Assembly (NCBI GenBank): GCA_024228575.1
Contig: JAAETH010000466.1
Coordinates: forward strand, 1 to 64,000
Reading direction: 5' to 3'
Length of the DNA: 64,000 nt
Origin: Actinomycetes bacterium
Lineage (GTDB): Bacteria; Actinomycetota; Acidimicrobiia; Acidimicrobiales; Poriferisodalaceae
This document shows, one piece after another, positions 15,612-24,525 of the stretch (the stretch's first letter is position 1; each line of letters starts with the position of its first letter). The notes below the pieces were generated by a model that saw only the letters and a list, made by a program, of their open reading frames with translations, was not told the origin of the DNA and did no database searches. The translations under genes were made by a program, and so were the position numbers.

Positions 15612-16442
15612 TCACCGCCAGCCGCTGGCGAGAATCAGCAGAACCGAAGCGCCAACGATGATCCGGTAGGTGACAAACGGCAGGAATGTTCTGTTGCGCA
15701 CAAACCTCAGAGTTCCCCACACCGCCACCCAGCCGGTGACCGCTGAAGCAACAAATCCGACGATAAATCCGCCAACAAGTTCGTCCGGGATGCCGGTCGA
15801 CATGACATCGAGCCCTCGATAGAGGCCGGCGCCGGCGATGATCGGCAAGGCCATGAGGAAGGCAAGCCTCGCGCCGGAGCTGCGATCAAACCCGAGGCCC
15901 CTGGCGACCGTCAGCGTCGATCCGGATCGAGACACGCCCGGAAGCAAGGCACAGGCCTGCCCGAGTCCCATCAGGATCGCGTCTCGGGCTGTGAAGTCTT
16001 CCTGCGAACGAGATGCGGGCAACCGGTCGGCGAGCCCGAGCAGTACGCCGAACACGATCAACAACACTGCGATGAGCCAGATTTCATCGGAGGCGCCCAA
16101 GAGGGCGTCCTCGAGGGCGACGCCAGCGATAACAGCCGGCACAGCAGACAGTGCGATGAACCACGCGATCTTGCCGTCTCGTTCGAGCGGGTCACGCCGA
16201 AACAATGGACCAAAACCGGCTCCGACGTAGCGCTTCACGTCGGACCACAGATACGCGATCGCACCGATGGTCGTACCCAGGTGCAACGAGACGTCGAAGG
16301 CGTTCTCGAGCTTGTCATCGCCGGCGAAGTCGTCCCAACCAAACAGCCACGGCACAAGTTCGAGATGACCACTAGATGAGATCGGAAGGAACTCGGCCAG
16401 ACCCTGGACGACGCCGAGAACAAGTGCATGAAATAGAGACAT
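15612..16442 (-). CDS. uppP: Undecaprenyl-diphosphatase
   Basis: Integral membrane enzyme that dephosphorylates undecaprenyl diphosphate, recycling the lipid carrier for peptidoglycan and surface polysaccharide; extra copies give bacitracin resistance. The 276-residue protein has the BacA/UppP signatures LGVVQGLAEFLPISSSGHLEL near the N-terminus and the PGVSRSGSTLT motif in the middle, plus about eight membrane helices. The ATG at 16442 is the family start. The PHP phosphoesterase gene lies 27 bases upstream in the same direction, so the two probably share a transcript. Confidence 0.95.
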   Translation of the reverse strand: MSLFHALVLGVVQGLAEFLPISSSGHLELVPWLFGWDDFAGDDKLENAFDVSLHLGTTIGAIAYLWSDVKRYVGAGFGPLFRRDPLERDGKIAWFIALSAVPAVIAGVALEDALLGASDEIWLIAVLLIVFGVLLGLADRLPASRSQEDFTARDAILMGLGQACALLPGVSRSGSTLTVARGLGFDRSSGARLAFLMALPIIAGAGLYRGLDVMSTGIPDELVGGFIVGFVASAVTGWVAVWGTLRFVRNRTFLPFVTYRIIVGASVLLILASGWR

Positions 16443-16469
16443 CAGATCCCTGGTCGGCCACGGCGTCCG

Positions 16470-17198
16470 CTACGACAGCGGATCGATCGACGGAATAATA
16501 CGAGGTCGCCAGCGCCTGGGTGGGTCGCTGTGGTGCCCGATGACCGCCGAGGAGCGGAGCGCCGCGAGGAACGACCTGGCATCGTCGAAGAGGTCCATCT
16601 CGACGTAGGCGGATCCGAGAGCCTCTGCGACGTGGGCGTCGGAACCCGCCCCAGCAGCAAGGTCGAACTCATCGGCGAAGCGCCGTGCCCTGGCATTCAA
16701 CGACTCGAGGGAAGTCTTTGCATTCAGGACCTCGACGGCGTCGATCAAGCCAGCCTCGGCGAGCTCGTACAGGCTGGACTCCTCGATGTTGCAGCGCATC
16801 GGGTCAAAGGGGTGAGGCACGTAGACGATGGCGCCCTGATCGCGGATGCGCTTGGCGGTCTCGGCTGCGGCCAGACCCTGTGGAATGCGCTCGTCGAGAA
16901 ACAAGCCGATCAGCTCTCCGGTGTGAGTTCTCACCTCTTCGCCGACAACAACACGGCACGGAAGCACGTTCTCGAGTCGCAAGGCTCCCTCGATGGTGTG
17001 GTGGTCGGTGACACACAACACGTCGAGGGCTGCCCCTTCGATCGCTTCGCGAACCTCGTCGGGAGTTGTTGTCGAATCGCCTGACCACATTGTGTGGGTG
17101 TGCATATCGACGCGCAGCTTGTCCGCCATCCGGGCATGGGCCAGGTGCGGGTGACGTTCGATCGCTTCCTCAGAGGACCTGGGCGGCTCGACAACCAT
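16470..17198 (-). CDS. PHP-domain metal-dependent phosphoesterase
   Basis: A 242-residue cytoplasmic hydrolase of the PHP superfamily. Metal-binding motifs are in place: DMHTHTMWSGDS near residue 32, VTDHHTIEGA (~60), YVPHPFDPMR (~125) and GAGSDAHV (~195). PHP proteins of this size include nucleoside bisphosphate phosphatases and RNase AM (YciV type), but the substrate here cannot be told from sequence. Start may be ATG 17198 or the internal ATG at 17129, which would begin MADKLRVDMHTHT and trim a non-conserved leader. It precedes uppP by 27 bases. Confidence 0.85.
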   Translation of the reverse strand: MVVEPPRSSEEAIERHPHLAHARMADKLRVDMHTHTMWSGDSTTTPDEVREAIEGAALDVLCVTDHHTIEGALRLENVLPCRVVVGEEVRTHTGELIGLFLDERIPQGLAAAETAKRIRDQGAIVYVPHPFDPMRCNIEESSLYELAEAGLIDAVEVLNAKTSLESLNARARRFADEFDLAAGAGSDAHVAEALGSAYVEMDLFDDARSFLAALRSSAVIGHHSDPPRRWRPRIIPSIDPLS

Positions 17199-17296
17199 CG
17201 CAGAGACCCTACGTGAGCCCTACCCGAACCCAGCACCCAGACGCTGTATTGACCTGGAATGGCATACCGACCTATCGATCGAGCGGACTCGCTTCA

Positions 17297-18472
17297 TCAC
17301 GATGTTGAAAATCGGGAACGAAGCACTACGAAGACGACTGCGAACGCTGCGGCCAAACCGAGATACCAGACGGCCGCAACATCGACATCGGACCTCGAAA
17401 CCGTCCACCCGATGAGGATGGAACTGAGCACCGCCGCAGCTGACGACGAAGCAAATTGGAATCCGACGGCGCTGGCCACCTTGCCCGAGCCGACGATCTG
17501 TGGTGTGAGCAACACCATGGTCGGGAACACGGCGGCCGCCGAGACGCCCACAAGCGGTGCCCCGAGGTATCCGAACCCGCCGGGGTCGGCGAGGAACAAG
17601 ATCGCACCGACGACCAGCCCGCCGGTCGAGAGCGTCAGCGATGTCCACCCGTCGACACGGTTGCCCAGAGCCGCAAGCATCAGCCGGCCGGCCAGCAGGG
17701 CACCCCAATACGCGGCGACCACCAGCCCGGCGAGCCCTTCATCCATACCTCTTGAGTCGACGAGAAGTGAGTACGTCCACTGCCCTACGCCGACCTCGAG
17801 TGCCACATAGATTCCAAACGCCACCATCAAGATGGCCGTGCCCCCACGTATCCCGACAAATCGTTCGCGCGTCTCGTCGACGGTGACACCCCCGGCCTGC
17901 TTCAGACGTGCCATCAACACAAGAACCAGCGCCTGAATGATCACCAGGACCAGATAGGTCAGCCGCCATGACACATCGAGATCGACGACGCCGGCGGCCA
18001 AGAGTGGGCCAAGGGTCACACCGACGCCGTACGCCGAGTGGAGCAGATGCATGACCCTCGGTCCGCCGGTCAGGGTCACATAGGTGTTTCCCGCCGAATC
18101 GAGCAACCCGTTGCCGAGTCCCACCGGCAAGATCGCGATACTGAGCAACCACATCGAAGGTGCGACAACCACGAAGATCAAGCCGACCAACGCCACCGAA
18201 CAGCCGCCGAACAAGACCCGCCGTGGTTGGAAACTGTTGACCAGGTACCCGGACAGCAGCGATGCAACCAGATAACCGATCGCATGGGGAACCCACATCC
18301 AGGGCAGATCGGCCACGGGGCGATCGAATTCGTGCCTCACCTGGCTCCAGGTGATGCCGAGCACACCGTCGAACAGGCCAAGCGAGACATAACCGCCCAG
18401 AAGGGCAACCACACCCGTGACGACAAGGCGGTGGTGGACGAGACGCTTGACCCCGCCGACGTCGGTGGTCAC
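17297..18472 (-). CDS. Major facilitator superfamily transporter
   Basis: A 391-residue membrane protein with about 12 helices in two halves and typical MFS spacing: a first loop containing WSQVRHEFDRP, a helix-3 region SLLSGYLVNSFQPRRV in the position of the conserved MFS loop motif, and a similar ALLAGRLMLAALGNRV in the second half. Substrate is unknown. The GTG start at 18472 overlaps the stop of the upstream TldE-like gene by 4 bases (GTGA), so it is translationally coupled to the tldD-tldE-tldE genes. This suggests that it moves the substrate or product of the peptidase system, or is at least made with it. Confidence 0.85.
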   Translation of the reverse strand: MTTDVGGVKRLVHHRLVVTGVVALLGGYVSLGLFDGVLGITWSQVRHEFDRPVADLPWMWVPHAIGYLVASLLSGYLVNSFQPRRVLFGGCSVALVGLIFVVVAPSMWLLSIAILPVGLGNGLLDSAGNTYVTLTGGPRVMHLLHSAYGVGVTLGPLLAAGVVDLDVSWRLTYLVLVIIQALVLVLMARLKQAGGVTVDETRERFVGIRGGTAILMVAFGIYVALEVGVGQWTYSLLVDSRGMDEGLAGLVVAAYWGALLAGRLMLAALGNRVDGWTSLTLSTGGLVVGAILFLADPGGFGYLGAPLVGVSAAAVFPTMVLLTPQIVGSGKVASAVGFQFASSSAAAVLSSILIGWTVSRSDVDVAAVWYLGLAAAFAVVFVVLRSRFSTS

Positions 18473-19827
18473 TTGCCCGACAGAGAAACGCTGTCGACCA
18501 CCATCGGCACCGAACGAACACCACCCGGAAGGACCTCGACCTCGCTGCCCACCGCGGTGATGTCGAGCAACATTCGCTGAAGTGTTGTCGCCATCGTCGC
18601 CTCCCTGATGGGCTCGGCGAGCTGGCCATTTCGGATCATGCGACCCCTGACGCCGACCGAGATGTCTCCGCTGATCGCGTTGACTCCGGAATGGAGGCCG
18701 TTGACCGCCTCGACGAGCACACCCTCACCGACCGAGGAAACGAGCTCGGCGTTTGGTGTCGAACCAGGACCGACAACAAGAGACAGGACCCCGACCGCCG
18801 GTGTCGATCTCGAGCCGCGTACGGCCGATCCGGTCGAACTCGTCCCGGCCCTTCGAGCCGACTCGCTGTGATAGAGGAAACGATCGAGCTGACCGGCATC
18901 GATCAGGACGTTCCGCCTCGCGGCGAGCCCTTCACCATCGTGGATATCGGCGGCAAGGCTGCTGCCATCTGTGGGATCGTCGACAATTGTCAACAAGGGC
19001 GACGCGATGATTTCGCCGAGCCTGTCACCAAACGGCGATCGGCCGCGATTCACCCGATCGCCGGACAGGGTGCCCGCAACGATGCCCATGAGCGAGGCGC
19101 TGACCCTCGCATCGAACAGCGCTGCCACCCGCCCGGACTCTGGTTTCGTGGCTCCGAGCATCGACAATGCGCGCTCGACACCATCGTTGGCGGCGAATTC
19201 GATATCGATATCGAGCGGGCTTCGCACCGCATGAACACCCGACCCGATCTGGGTGTCGTCTCCCTCGCGCGCCAGGGGAGCGACCGAGACCGAACACGAC
19301 CCCCCTTTGGACCACACGTCGACACCTTGGGTAGAAACGATCGAAGCTTCTCCCCATGCATCGGAGAACGCCGCCACCCTCACACCGTCGATCCTCGGAT
19401 CAAGCCCAAGCACAATGTGCTCGACCAGGAGTGCGTTGTTGATCCGCGTCTCGTCGGTCAGCGTCAACAGATCCGGGGAGAACAACTCGAGCTCGGGGAA
19501 CCCGACACCGTCTGGTTCGACAAGACCCACGTCGTCGTCGGGCTCGGCAAGCGCAGCATTCGACCTGGCCTCGTCGAGGGTCTCGAACGCGATCTCGCGA
19601 TCGAGCGTGCCCGCAGAGGCAAACCCCTGACGGCCGGCACGGACCACTCGGATCCCCACACCTGTCGAGTCGCCACTACGAATCGACTCGACCTGACCGG
19701 CGTGTACACGAACGGTCGTCGATCGCCCACGTGCGGCATAGACCTCGACCTGCTCGTCCGCGCGCGCCAGTGAAACCACATGACGAGCCAGCTCATGGAT
19801 GCCGTCGGCCGATCTCTGGCTACTCAC
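18469..19827 (-). CDS. TldE/PmbA-like peptidase subunit, second copy
   Basis: A 452-residue protein of the TldD/PmbA family, lacking the zinc motif and so of the TldE (non-catalytic) type. It shows the family N-terminal fold (VEVYAARGRSTTVRVHAGQ) and conserved C-terminal segments: FGDRLGEIIASPLLTIVDDP, GLAARRNVLIDAGQL, VNGLHSGVNAISGDISVGVRG. It resembles the upstream copy along its whole length, which points to tandem duplication followed by divergence. TldE partners TldD in a heteromeric protease that trims unfolded or leader peptides. The start GTG overlaps the upstream stop by 4 bases, as does its own stop with the MFS gene. Confidence 0.88.
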   Translation of the reverse strand: MSSQRSADGIHELARHVVSLARADEQVEVYAARGRSTTVRVHAGQVESIRSGDSTGVGIRVVRAGRQGFASAGTLDREIAFETLDEARSNAALAEPDDDVGLVEPDGVGFPELELFSPDLLTLTDETRINNALLVEHIVLGLDPRIDGVRVAAFSDAWGEASIVSTQGVDVWSKGGSCSVSVAPLAREGDDTQIGSGVHAVRSPLDIDIEFAANDGVERALSMLGATKPESGRVAALFDARVSASLMGIVAGTLSGDRVNRGRSPFGDRLGEIIASPLLTIVDDPTDGSSLAADIHDGEGLAARRNVLIDAGQLDRFLYHSESARRAGTSSTGSAVRGSRSTPAVGVLSLVVGPGSTPNAELVSSVGEGVLVEAVNGLHSGVNAISGDISVGVRGRMIRNGQLAEPIREATMATTLQRMLLDITAVGSEVEVLPGGVRSVPMVVDSVSLSGK

Positions 19828-21182
19828 TGACCGCTCACCGTCACCCCAGCGATGGCGAGGCTCAGACCCGAAGCGCTCATGGGCATCAACTCGACGTCGG
19901 AACCAACAGCCACGGTATCGAGCAACATTCGCTGAAGGGTCGAGCCAATGGTGAACTCGCGCAATGGCTCGGCCAGCTCGCCGTCACGTATCCGAACACC
20001 CTCGGCGCCCGTGCTGAAGTCACCCGACACCGGGTTGACGCCGGAGTGAAGCCCGGCGACCGATTGGATGACGATGCCGTCGCCAACCGAGCGATACAGC
20101 TCGTCTCGATCAAGATCGCCAGGGACGAGACCGAGTGCGCGACAGCCGACGGCGGGTATGGATGTGTGCCCACCCCTGATGGCACTCGCAGTCGAGGTGA
20201 CACCAGCCCTGGCGGCCGACGAGGCGTTGTGGACGAACCCGACCAGACGGCCTCCATCGATCAACACATTGCGACGAGATGCCAACCCCTCTCCGTCAAA
20301 TACCGAGGCACTGTAGGCAGCGGGATCGGTTGGATCATCGATCAAGGTGATGAGATCGGCGGCGATCTCGTCACCGACACGGTCGGCGAACAGCGACCTG
20401 CCCTTGTTGACCGCCTCACCCGAGAAGGTGGACCCGACAATACCGAGGAACATCGCCGTGACGAACGGATCGAGAACAACCGTTGTACGTCCCGTCTGGG
20501 GTTTGGTCGCTCCGAGAAGCCTTGTCGCGCGTTCGGCTGCAGCGGCCGCTGCGGTGCCGGGATCGAGTTCACCAGGACCCCTGCTCACAGACCAGCCGAA
20601 CCCGGTCTGGGTGATTCCATCGGAATCTGCTGCCAGAGCGTATGCCGTCAGGCCCGCCCTCGTCGCAGCGCTCTCGATGGCGAACCCTGCGGTCGAGGCC
20701 AGTGCAGCTTCTCCGAACACATCGAAGTAGTCGGAGCTCTCGACGCCCGAGATGTGTTCGTCGATCGATCGCAACCTGGCTTCGAGATCGATGGCGAGCT
20801 CGATCTTTCGAGCGACATCGAAACTCCCGAGGCTCGGATCGACGAGATCGAGTTCGGCCGCGGCCACACCGTCGGGTTGGGCCATGACCAAGTCCGGGTC
20901 GACGGTTGCGAACTCTGCGTTGTCGCGCGCCGCCACAAGCGCTTCGTCGACGGCGGCGGATTCGAGACTGCCCGCATAGGCAAATCCCTGTCGCCCCTCG
21001 ACGAGAACGCGGACGCCTATCCCGAAGGACTCCGCGGAGGACAACGACTCGACATCGCCGTTGTGGGCCCGAATCTCGGTCGATTTCGACCGGGCTGCGT
21101 ATGCTTCGATCTGCTCGTCACCGCGGGCCCGAGCGACTACCCGCTGCGCCGTCGCCAGAAGACTGTTCGAGTCGGTCATCAC
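19824..21182 (-). CDS. TldE/PmbA-like peptidase subunit, first copy
   Basis: A 452-residue TldE-type protein: N-terminal IEAYAARSKSTEIRAHNGD, central VNKGRSLFADRVGDEI, GLASRRNVLIDGGRL and C-terminal VAGLHSGVNPVSGDFSTGAEG. No HExxxH is present, consistent with the non-catalytic partner of TldD. It lies directly after tldD with a 4-base overlap; GTG 21182 or ATG 21179 are both possible starts. It is followed by a second TldE-like gene of equal length. Established role of the family: TldD-TldE heterodimers degrade unfolded peptides and mature some ribosomally made peptides such as microcin B17. Confidence 0.88.
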   Translation of the reverse strand: MMTDSNSLLATAQRVVARARGDEQIEAYAARSKSTEIRAHNGDVESLSSAESFGIGVRVLVEGRQGFAYAGSLESAAVDEALVAARDNAEFATVDPDLVMAQPDGVAAAELDLVDPSLGSFDVARKIELAIDLEARLRSIDEHISGVESSDYFDVFGEAALASTAGFAIESAATRAGLTAYALAADSDGITQTGFGWSVSRGPGELDPGTAAAAAAERATRLLGATKPQTGRTTVVLDPFVTAMFLGIVGSTFSGEAVNKGRSLFADRVGDEIAADLITLIDDPTDPAAYSASVFDGEGLASRRNVLIDGGRLVGFVHNASSAARAGVTSTASAIRGGHTSIPAVGCRALGLVPGDLDRDELYRSVGDGIVIQSVAGLHSGVNPVSGDFSTGAEGVRIRDGELAEPLREFTIGSTLQRMLLDTVAVGSDVELMPMSASGLSLAIAGVTVSGQ

Positions 21183-22564
21183 GCCGCCGTGCCACCGACC
21201 GTGAGCCGGCTGACCCGCAAGGTCGGCTGACCATCACCGACCGGCACACCCTGCCCGTCTTTTCCGCACATGCCAGGATGTCCCATCTCGAAGTCGTTGC
21301 CGAGAGCGTCGATGTCGTGCAACACCTTCGGGCCGTTTCCGATGAGGTTGCCCTCGCGCAGTGGTTCGGTGATCTTCCCGTCCTCGATCAGATAGGCCTC
21401 GAGCATGCCGAACACGAAGTCGCCTGTTGCGGTGTTCACCTGCCCCCCTCCAAGCTGAGCAACGTAGACCCCATAAGGAGTCTGAGCGATGATCTCGTCG
21501 GGGTCCTCGCGGCCATTCAGTACATATGTGTTGGTCATCCGGACCATGGGCAGGTGTTGATAACTCTGCCTGCGACCATTGCCCGACGAACCTCGACCTT
21601 GTGTTCTGGCCCTGATGTGATCCCACATGTAGTCGGTGAGGACGCCGTTCTCGATCAGGGTGTTCCTCGACGCGGCGTGACCTTCGTCGTCGTAGCTGAA
21701 GTGTCCCCACTCGCGAGCCATGGTTCCGTCGTCGATGAGTGTGATATCGGGGTTCGCCACCTGCTCGCCGACCCGGTCCTTGAACACCGAAGCACCCTTG
21801 CTGATGAGGTCGGCCTCGAGCCCATGGCCACAGGCTTCGTGGAACAACACACCACCACCGCCCCGCTTGATGACGACAGGGAGCTCACCGGACGGAGAGG
21901 GCTTGGCTGCAAGCTTGGTGGTCGCCCGTTTCGCGACCCTCTCGGCCAAATCGGCCACGTCGAACTCGTCGAACAGCTCAAACCCCATCGTGTGACCGAT
22001 GGACTCGCGACCGGTCTGCATTCCGGTGTCGCCCGAAGCGACGCAGCTGACGGAGAACAGGGTTCGCACCTGATCATCGGTCGCCCAAACACCCTCGCTG
22101 TTTGCGATGAGGATCTTGCGCCGGCCGTCGCTGTAGCGGGCACTGGCCTGCGAGATCGAGTTCGAGGCAGCCCTGGCCGCATCGTCGGCTGTGCGCAACA
22201 TGGCCACCTTGGTCGCCTTTGGCACTGTCTCGGGATATGTGACCACCGTGGTGCCGCCGGGTTCCGATGGAGCCAGCACGACGGTTTCGGGGTTCGACGA
22301 CGACCGGGACACGGCGGCAGCCGCTGCGGCCGCGTGGCGAAGTCCCTCAGCCGAGAGATCGGCGGTGTGGGCGTAGCCGGTGGTCTCGCCGGAGATGACA
22401 CGGATGCCGGCACCACGATCGCGACCAGACGTCAGCTCCTCGACACGTCCGTCGTCGAGGAACGCTGAAACACTCTGACGGTCCTCGACGAATACCTCGG
22501 CGAAGTCGGCACCACCACTCAGGCCGACTGCGATCGCGGCTTCGACTAGATCTCGGTCGAGCAT
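21179..22564 (-). CDS. tldD: TldD-type zinc metalloprotease subunit
   Basis: The catalytic subunit of the TldD/TldE protease. The 461-residue protein contains GGGGVLFHEACGHGLEADL, where H242, E243 and H247 form the zinc HExxxH motif, and a C-terminal GHPGMCGKDGQG segment with a conserved cysteine. The N-terminal half has the family's alpha/beta fold (ADFAEVFVEDRQSVSAFLDDG). It is the first gene of a four-gene set in which every junction overlaps by 4 bases: tldD, two tldE-like genes and an MFS transporter. No obvious precursor peptide gene lies beside it, so the natural substrate is not evident. Confidence 0.93.
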   Translation of the reverse strand: MLDRDLVEAAIAVGLSGGADFAEVFVEDRQSVSAFLDDGRVEELTSGRDRGAGIRVISGETTGYAHTADLSAEGLRHAAAAAAAVSRSSSNPETVVLAPSEPGGTTVVTYPETVPKATKVAMLRTADDAARAASNSISQASARYSDGRRKILIANSEGVWATDDQVRTLFSVSCVASGDTGMQTGRESIGHTMGFELFDEFDVADLAERVAKRATTKLAAKPSPSGELPVVIKRGGGGVLFHEACGHGLEADLISKGASVFKDRVGEQVANPDITLIDDGTMAREWGHFSYDDEGHAASRNTLIENGVLTDYMWDHIRARTQGRGSSGNGRRQSYQHLPMVRMTNTYVLNGREDPDEIIAQTPYGVYVAQLGGGQVNTATGDFVFGMLEAYLIEDGKITEPLREGNLIGNGPKVLHDIDALGNDFEMGHPGMCGKDGQGVPVGDGQPTLRVSRLTVGGTAA

Positions 22565-22606
22565 GCTCTGGACTCCCCTGGTCGTGTGGAACCAGGGTAG
22601 ACACGG

Positions 22607-23419
22607 CTAACCAAACACCGTCGGGTCTATGGTCATGTAGTCGGAGGGGGCTTCGACGTCGACCTCTACTCCGAAGTCGAACAGCTCGACGACAACACCG
22701 CCTGTCATGCCCATCATGTCGAACTGGACCTCGATGCGGCGCAGAACCCCATGGTCGTCGATCCAGACGAGCAGCGGCATGTCTCCCGACACCAGCCCGA
22801 GCGGGTCGATCTGTTCGGTGTCGAGTTCAATCTCGAACATCGTGGTCTCGATCTCACCAATCGTCTGACGGCGAAGCTCGGTGACCGATGTGGCGGCCCT
22901 CAGGTCCTCCATGATCATCGCTGGATCCTCGAAAGCCAGACCCATCGATCCGACGGCGTCTCCGGTCAGGTCGGCGGGGAATGCCACCCATTCCGAAGAG
23001 GAACCCATCATCTGTGCCATCGCTGGGAACTTCATGTAGGCAACGGAACCGACGGTGCGAACTTCGACCTTGCCGTCGCCGAACATCTCGGTTGCCTCGG
23101 CGGGGACCGACTCGAGCATCGAGCTCATGTCGATGACGAACCGGCCCTCTCCGGACCTCATATCCAACGTTCCGTCGGCCTCGATACGCAGCTCGTCCAT
23201 GTCGAACAAGGGCATGCTCAGCGACATCAACATTGCGAATCGGTACGAGGACACCTCGTTGGTCCGGTCGACGGCGGCGATGAGCATCGCGTCGGTGCCA
23301 TCGAGTTCCACGACCGGAAGATCGGCAAAAGGATCGGCCGAGGCATCTCCGGAACCTCCATCGCAGCTGGCGGTGAACACCAGCACGGCCAGAAGCGAGA
23401 TAATCAAGCGGATCTTCAT
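22607..23419 (-). CDS. LppX/LprG-like lipoprotein
   Basis: A 270-residue exported lipoprotein: MKIRLIISLLAVLVFTASC is a clear signal peptide with lipobox TASC. The mature part has a pattern seen in LppX/LprAFG proteins of mycobacteria and relatives: an early segment AAVDRTNEVSSYRFAM, then a beta-rich fold with FVIDMSSM, EVRTVGSVAYMKFP and a C-terminal DYMTIDP. Those proteins bind or carry lipids at the outer face of the membrane. The ATG at 23419 was chosen because it begins the signal peptide. It is divergent from the flippase-like gene across about 70 bases. The ligand is unknown. Confidence 0.7.
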   Translation of the reverse strand: MKIRLIISLLAVLVFTASCDGGSGDASADPFADLPVVELDGTDAMLIAAVDRTNEVSSYRFAMLMSLSMPLFDMDELRIEADGTLDMRSGEGRFVIDMSSMLESVPAEATEMFGDGKVEVRTVGSVAYMKFPAMAQMMGSSSEWVAFPADLTGDAVGSMGLAFEDPAMIMEDLRAATSVTELRRQTIGEIETTMFEIELDTEQIDPLGLVSGDMPLLVWIDDHGVLRRIEVQFDMMGMTGGVVVELFDFGVEVDVEAPSDYMTIDPTVFG

Positions 23420-23490
23420 TCTCGTTGTTTCGGCACATCGGGGCACCAAACCAACCCATTCCTGACCGAACCCCTAACCTTCCCTCCGGC

Positions 23491-24525
23491 ATGATCAGCT
23501 CGAACACTCCTGACGAACAGACGCGCACCAGCCGTGCGGGCTGGATGCTGTTGCTGCGCACTCTCGTCAGCGTCGGGATGCTCGGATTCCTACTCCAAGG
23601 TGTTCCCCGCGACGAACTGAAGACGATGTGGTCGGGGTGGGACACACGCGATCTCGAGTGGCTCGGCGGGGCCGCGGGGTTGACCACACTTGCTATCGGG
23701 CTGGCCGCCCTTCGCTGGAGGAGGGTCCTCGAAACCCTCAGTCATCGACCATCGTTGTACAGGCTGGTGATTCTGAACCTTGCGGGTCACTTCGTCAGCA
23801 ACTTTTTGCCAACCACGGTCGGTGGAGATGTCCTGCGGGTGCGAAGGCTCGGTCGAAGGCTGGGTGACTTCCCGCGCTGTTTTGCGTCGGTCGTCATCGA
23901 ACGCCTGACGGGCTGGGTTGTGCTTCCGATTCTTTCGCTGAGCGCCTTTGTGATCAACCCGGGGCTCGGCAGGCTGGGTGCCGGTTCGCGAACAGCCATC
24001 GGAATGGCAATCGTGACCCTCGTAGTGCTGCTGTTGATCCTGTCGGTCGCAGAACACCCAAGGATCGGGAGACGCCTCGAGGGAACCGGCAACATCAGGG
24101 TCACCTTGAGCGGGCTACACCTGGGCCTTGGCGAGTTCAGGCGTCAACCCCGCGCGGTGGTGAACCTCGTCACGGTCGGCGTCTTCTACCAGCTCTCACT
24201 GATCGCGGCGACTGCGATGGCAGCAGAAGCCGTCGGTATCGACGTTTCTCCAACCGCCTGGTTGGCGTTCGCGCCCGCCGTGCTGATCGCCCAGGTTCTG
24301 CCGCTCTCGATCGGAGGGCTCGGGCTGCGGGAGGGTGCCCTTGTGCTGTTCCTGGGCCCGCTCGGGGTGAGTGACGCCGACGCGATCCTGCTCGGTCTCA
24401 TCCTCTACGCCATCAACCTCGCCGTGAGCCTGCTGGGTGCACCGTCGTTCGCCTATGGATGGATCCGCGGATACGACAAGGTCGTCGAGACACCGCAGAG
24501 CGATCGTGGCGACACAAACCCATGA
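23491..24525 (+). CDS. Flippase-like membrane protein (LPG_synthase_TM/UPF0104)
   Basis: A 344-residue membrane protein with about eight helices, of the family that includes the membrane half of lysyl-phosphatidylglycerol synthase and AglD-like proteins. Recognisable segments are HFVSNFLPTTVGGDVLRVRR, SVVIERLTGWVVLP and LPLSIGGLGLREGALVLFL. Members move or modify lipid-linked substrates, but this one's substrate is not known. The ATG at 23491 is preferred because the upstream open frame overlaps the divergent lipoprotein's promoter region. Its stop overlaps the PAP2 gene start by 4 bases (ATGA), so the two proteins are made together and probably act on the same lipid. Confidence 0.85.
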   Translation: MISSNTPDEQTRTSRAGWMLLLRTLVSVGMLGFLLQGVPRDELKTMWSGWDTRDLEWLGGAAGLTTLAIGLAALRWRRVLETLSHRPSLYRLVILNLAGHFVSNFLPTTVGGDVLRVRRLGRRLGDFPRCFASVVIERLTGWVVLPILSLSAFVINPGLGRLGAGSRTAIGMAIVTLVVLLLILSVAEHPRIGRRLEGTGNIRVTLSGLHLGLGEFRRQPRAVVNLVTVGVFYQLSLIAATAMAAEAVGIDVSPTAWLAFAPAVLIAQVLPLSIGGLGLREGALVLFLGPLGVSDADAILLGLILYAINLAVSLLGAPSFAYGWIRGYDKVVETPQSDRGDTNP

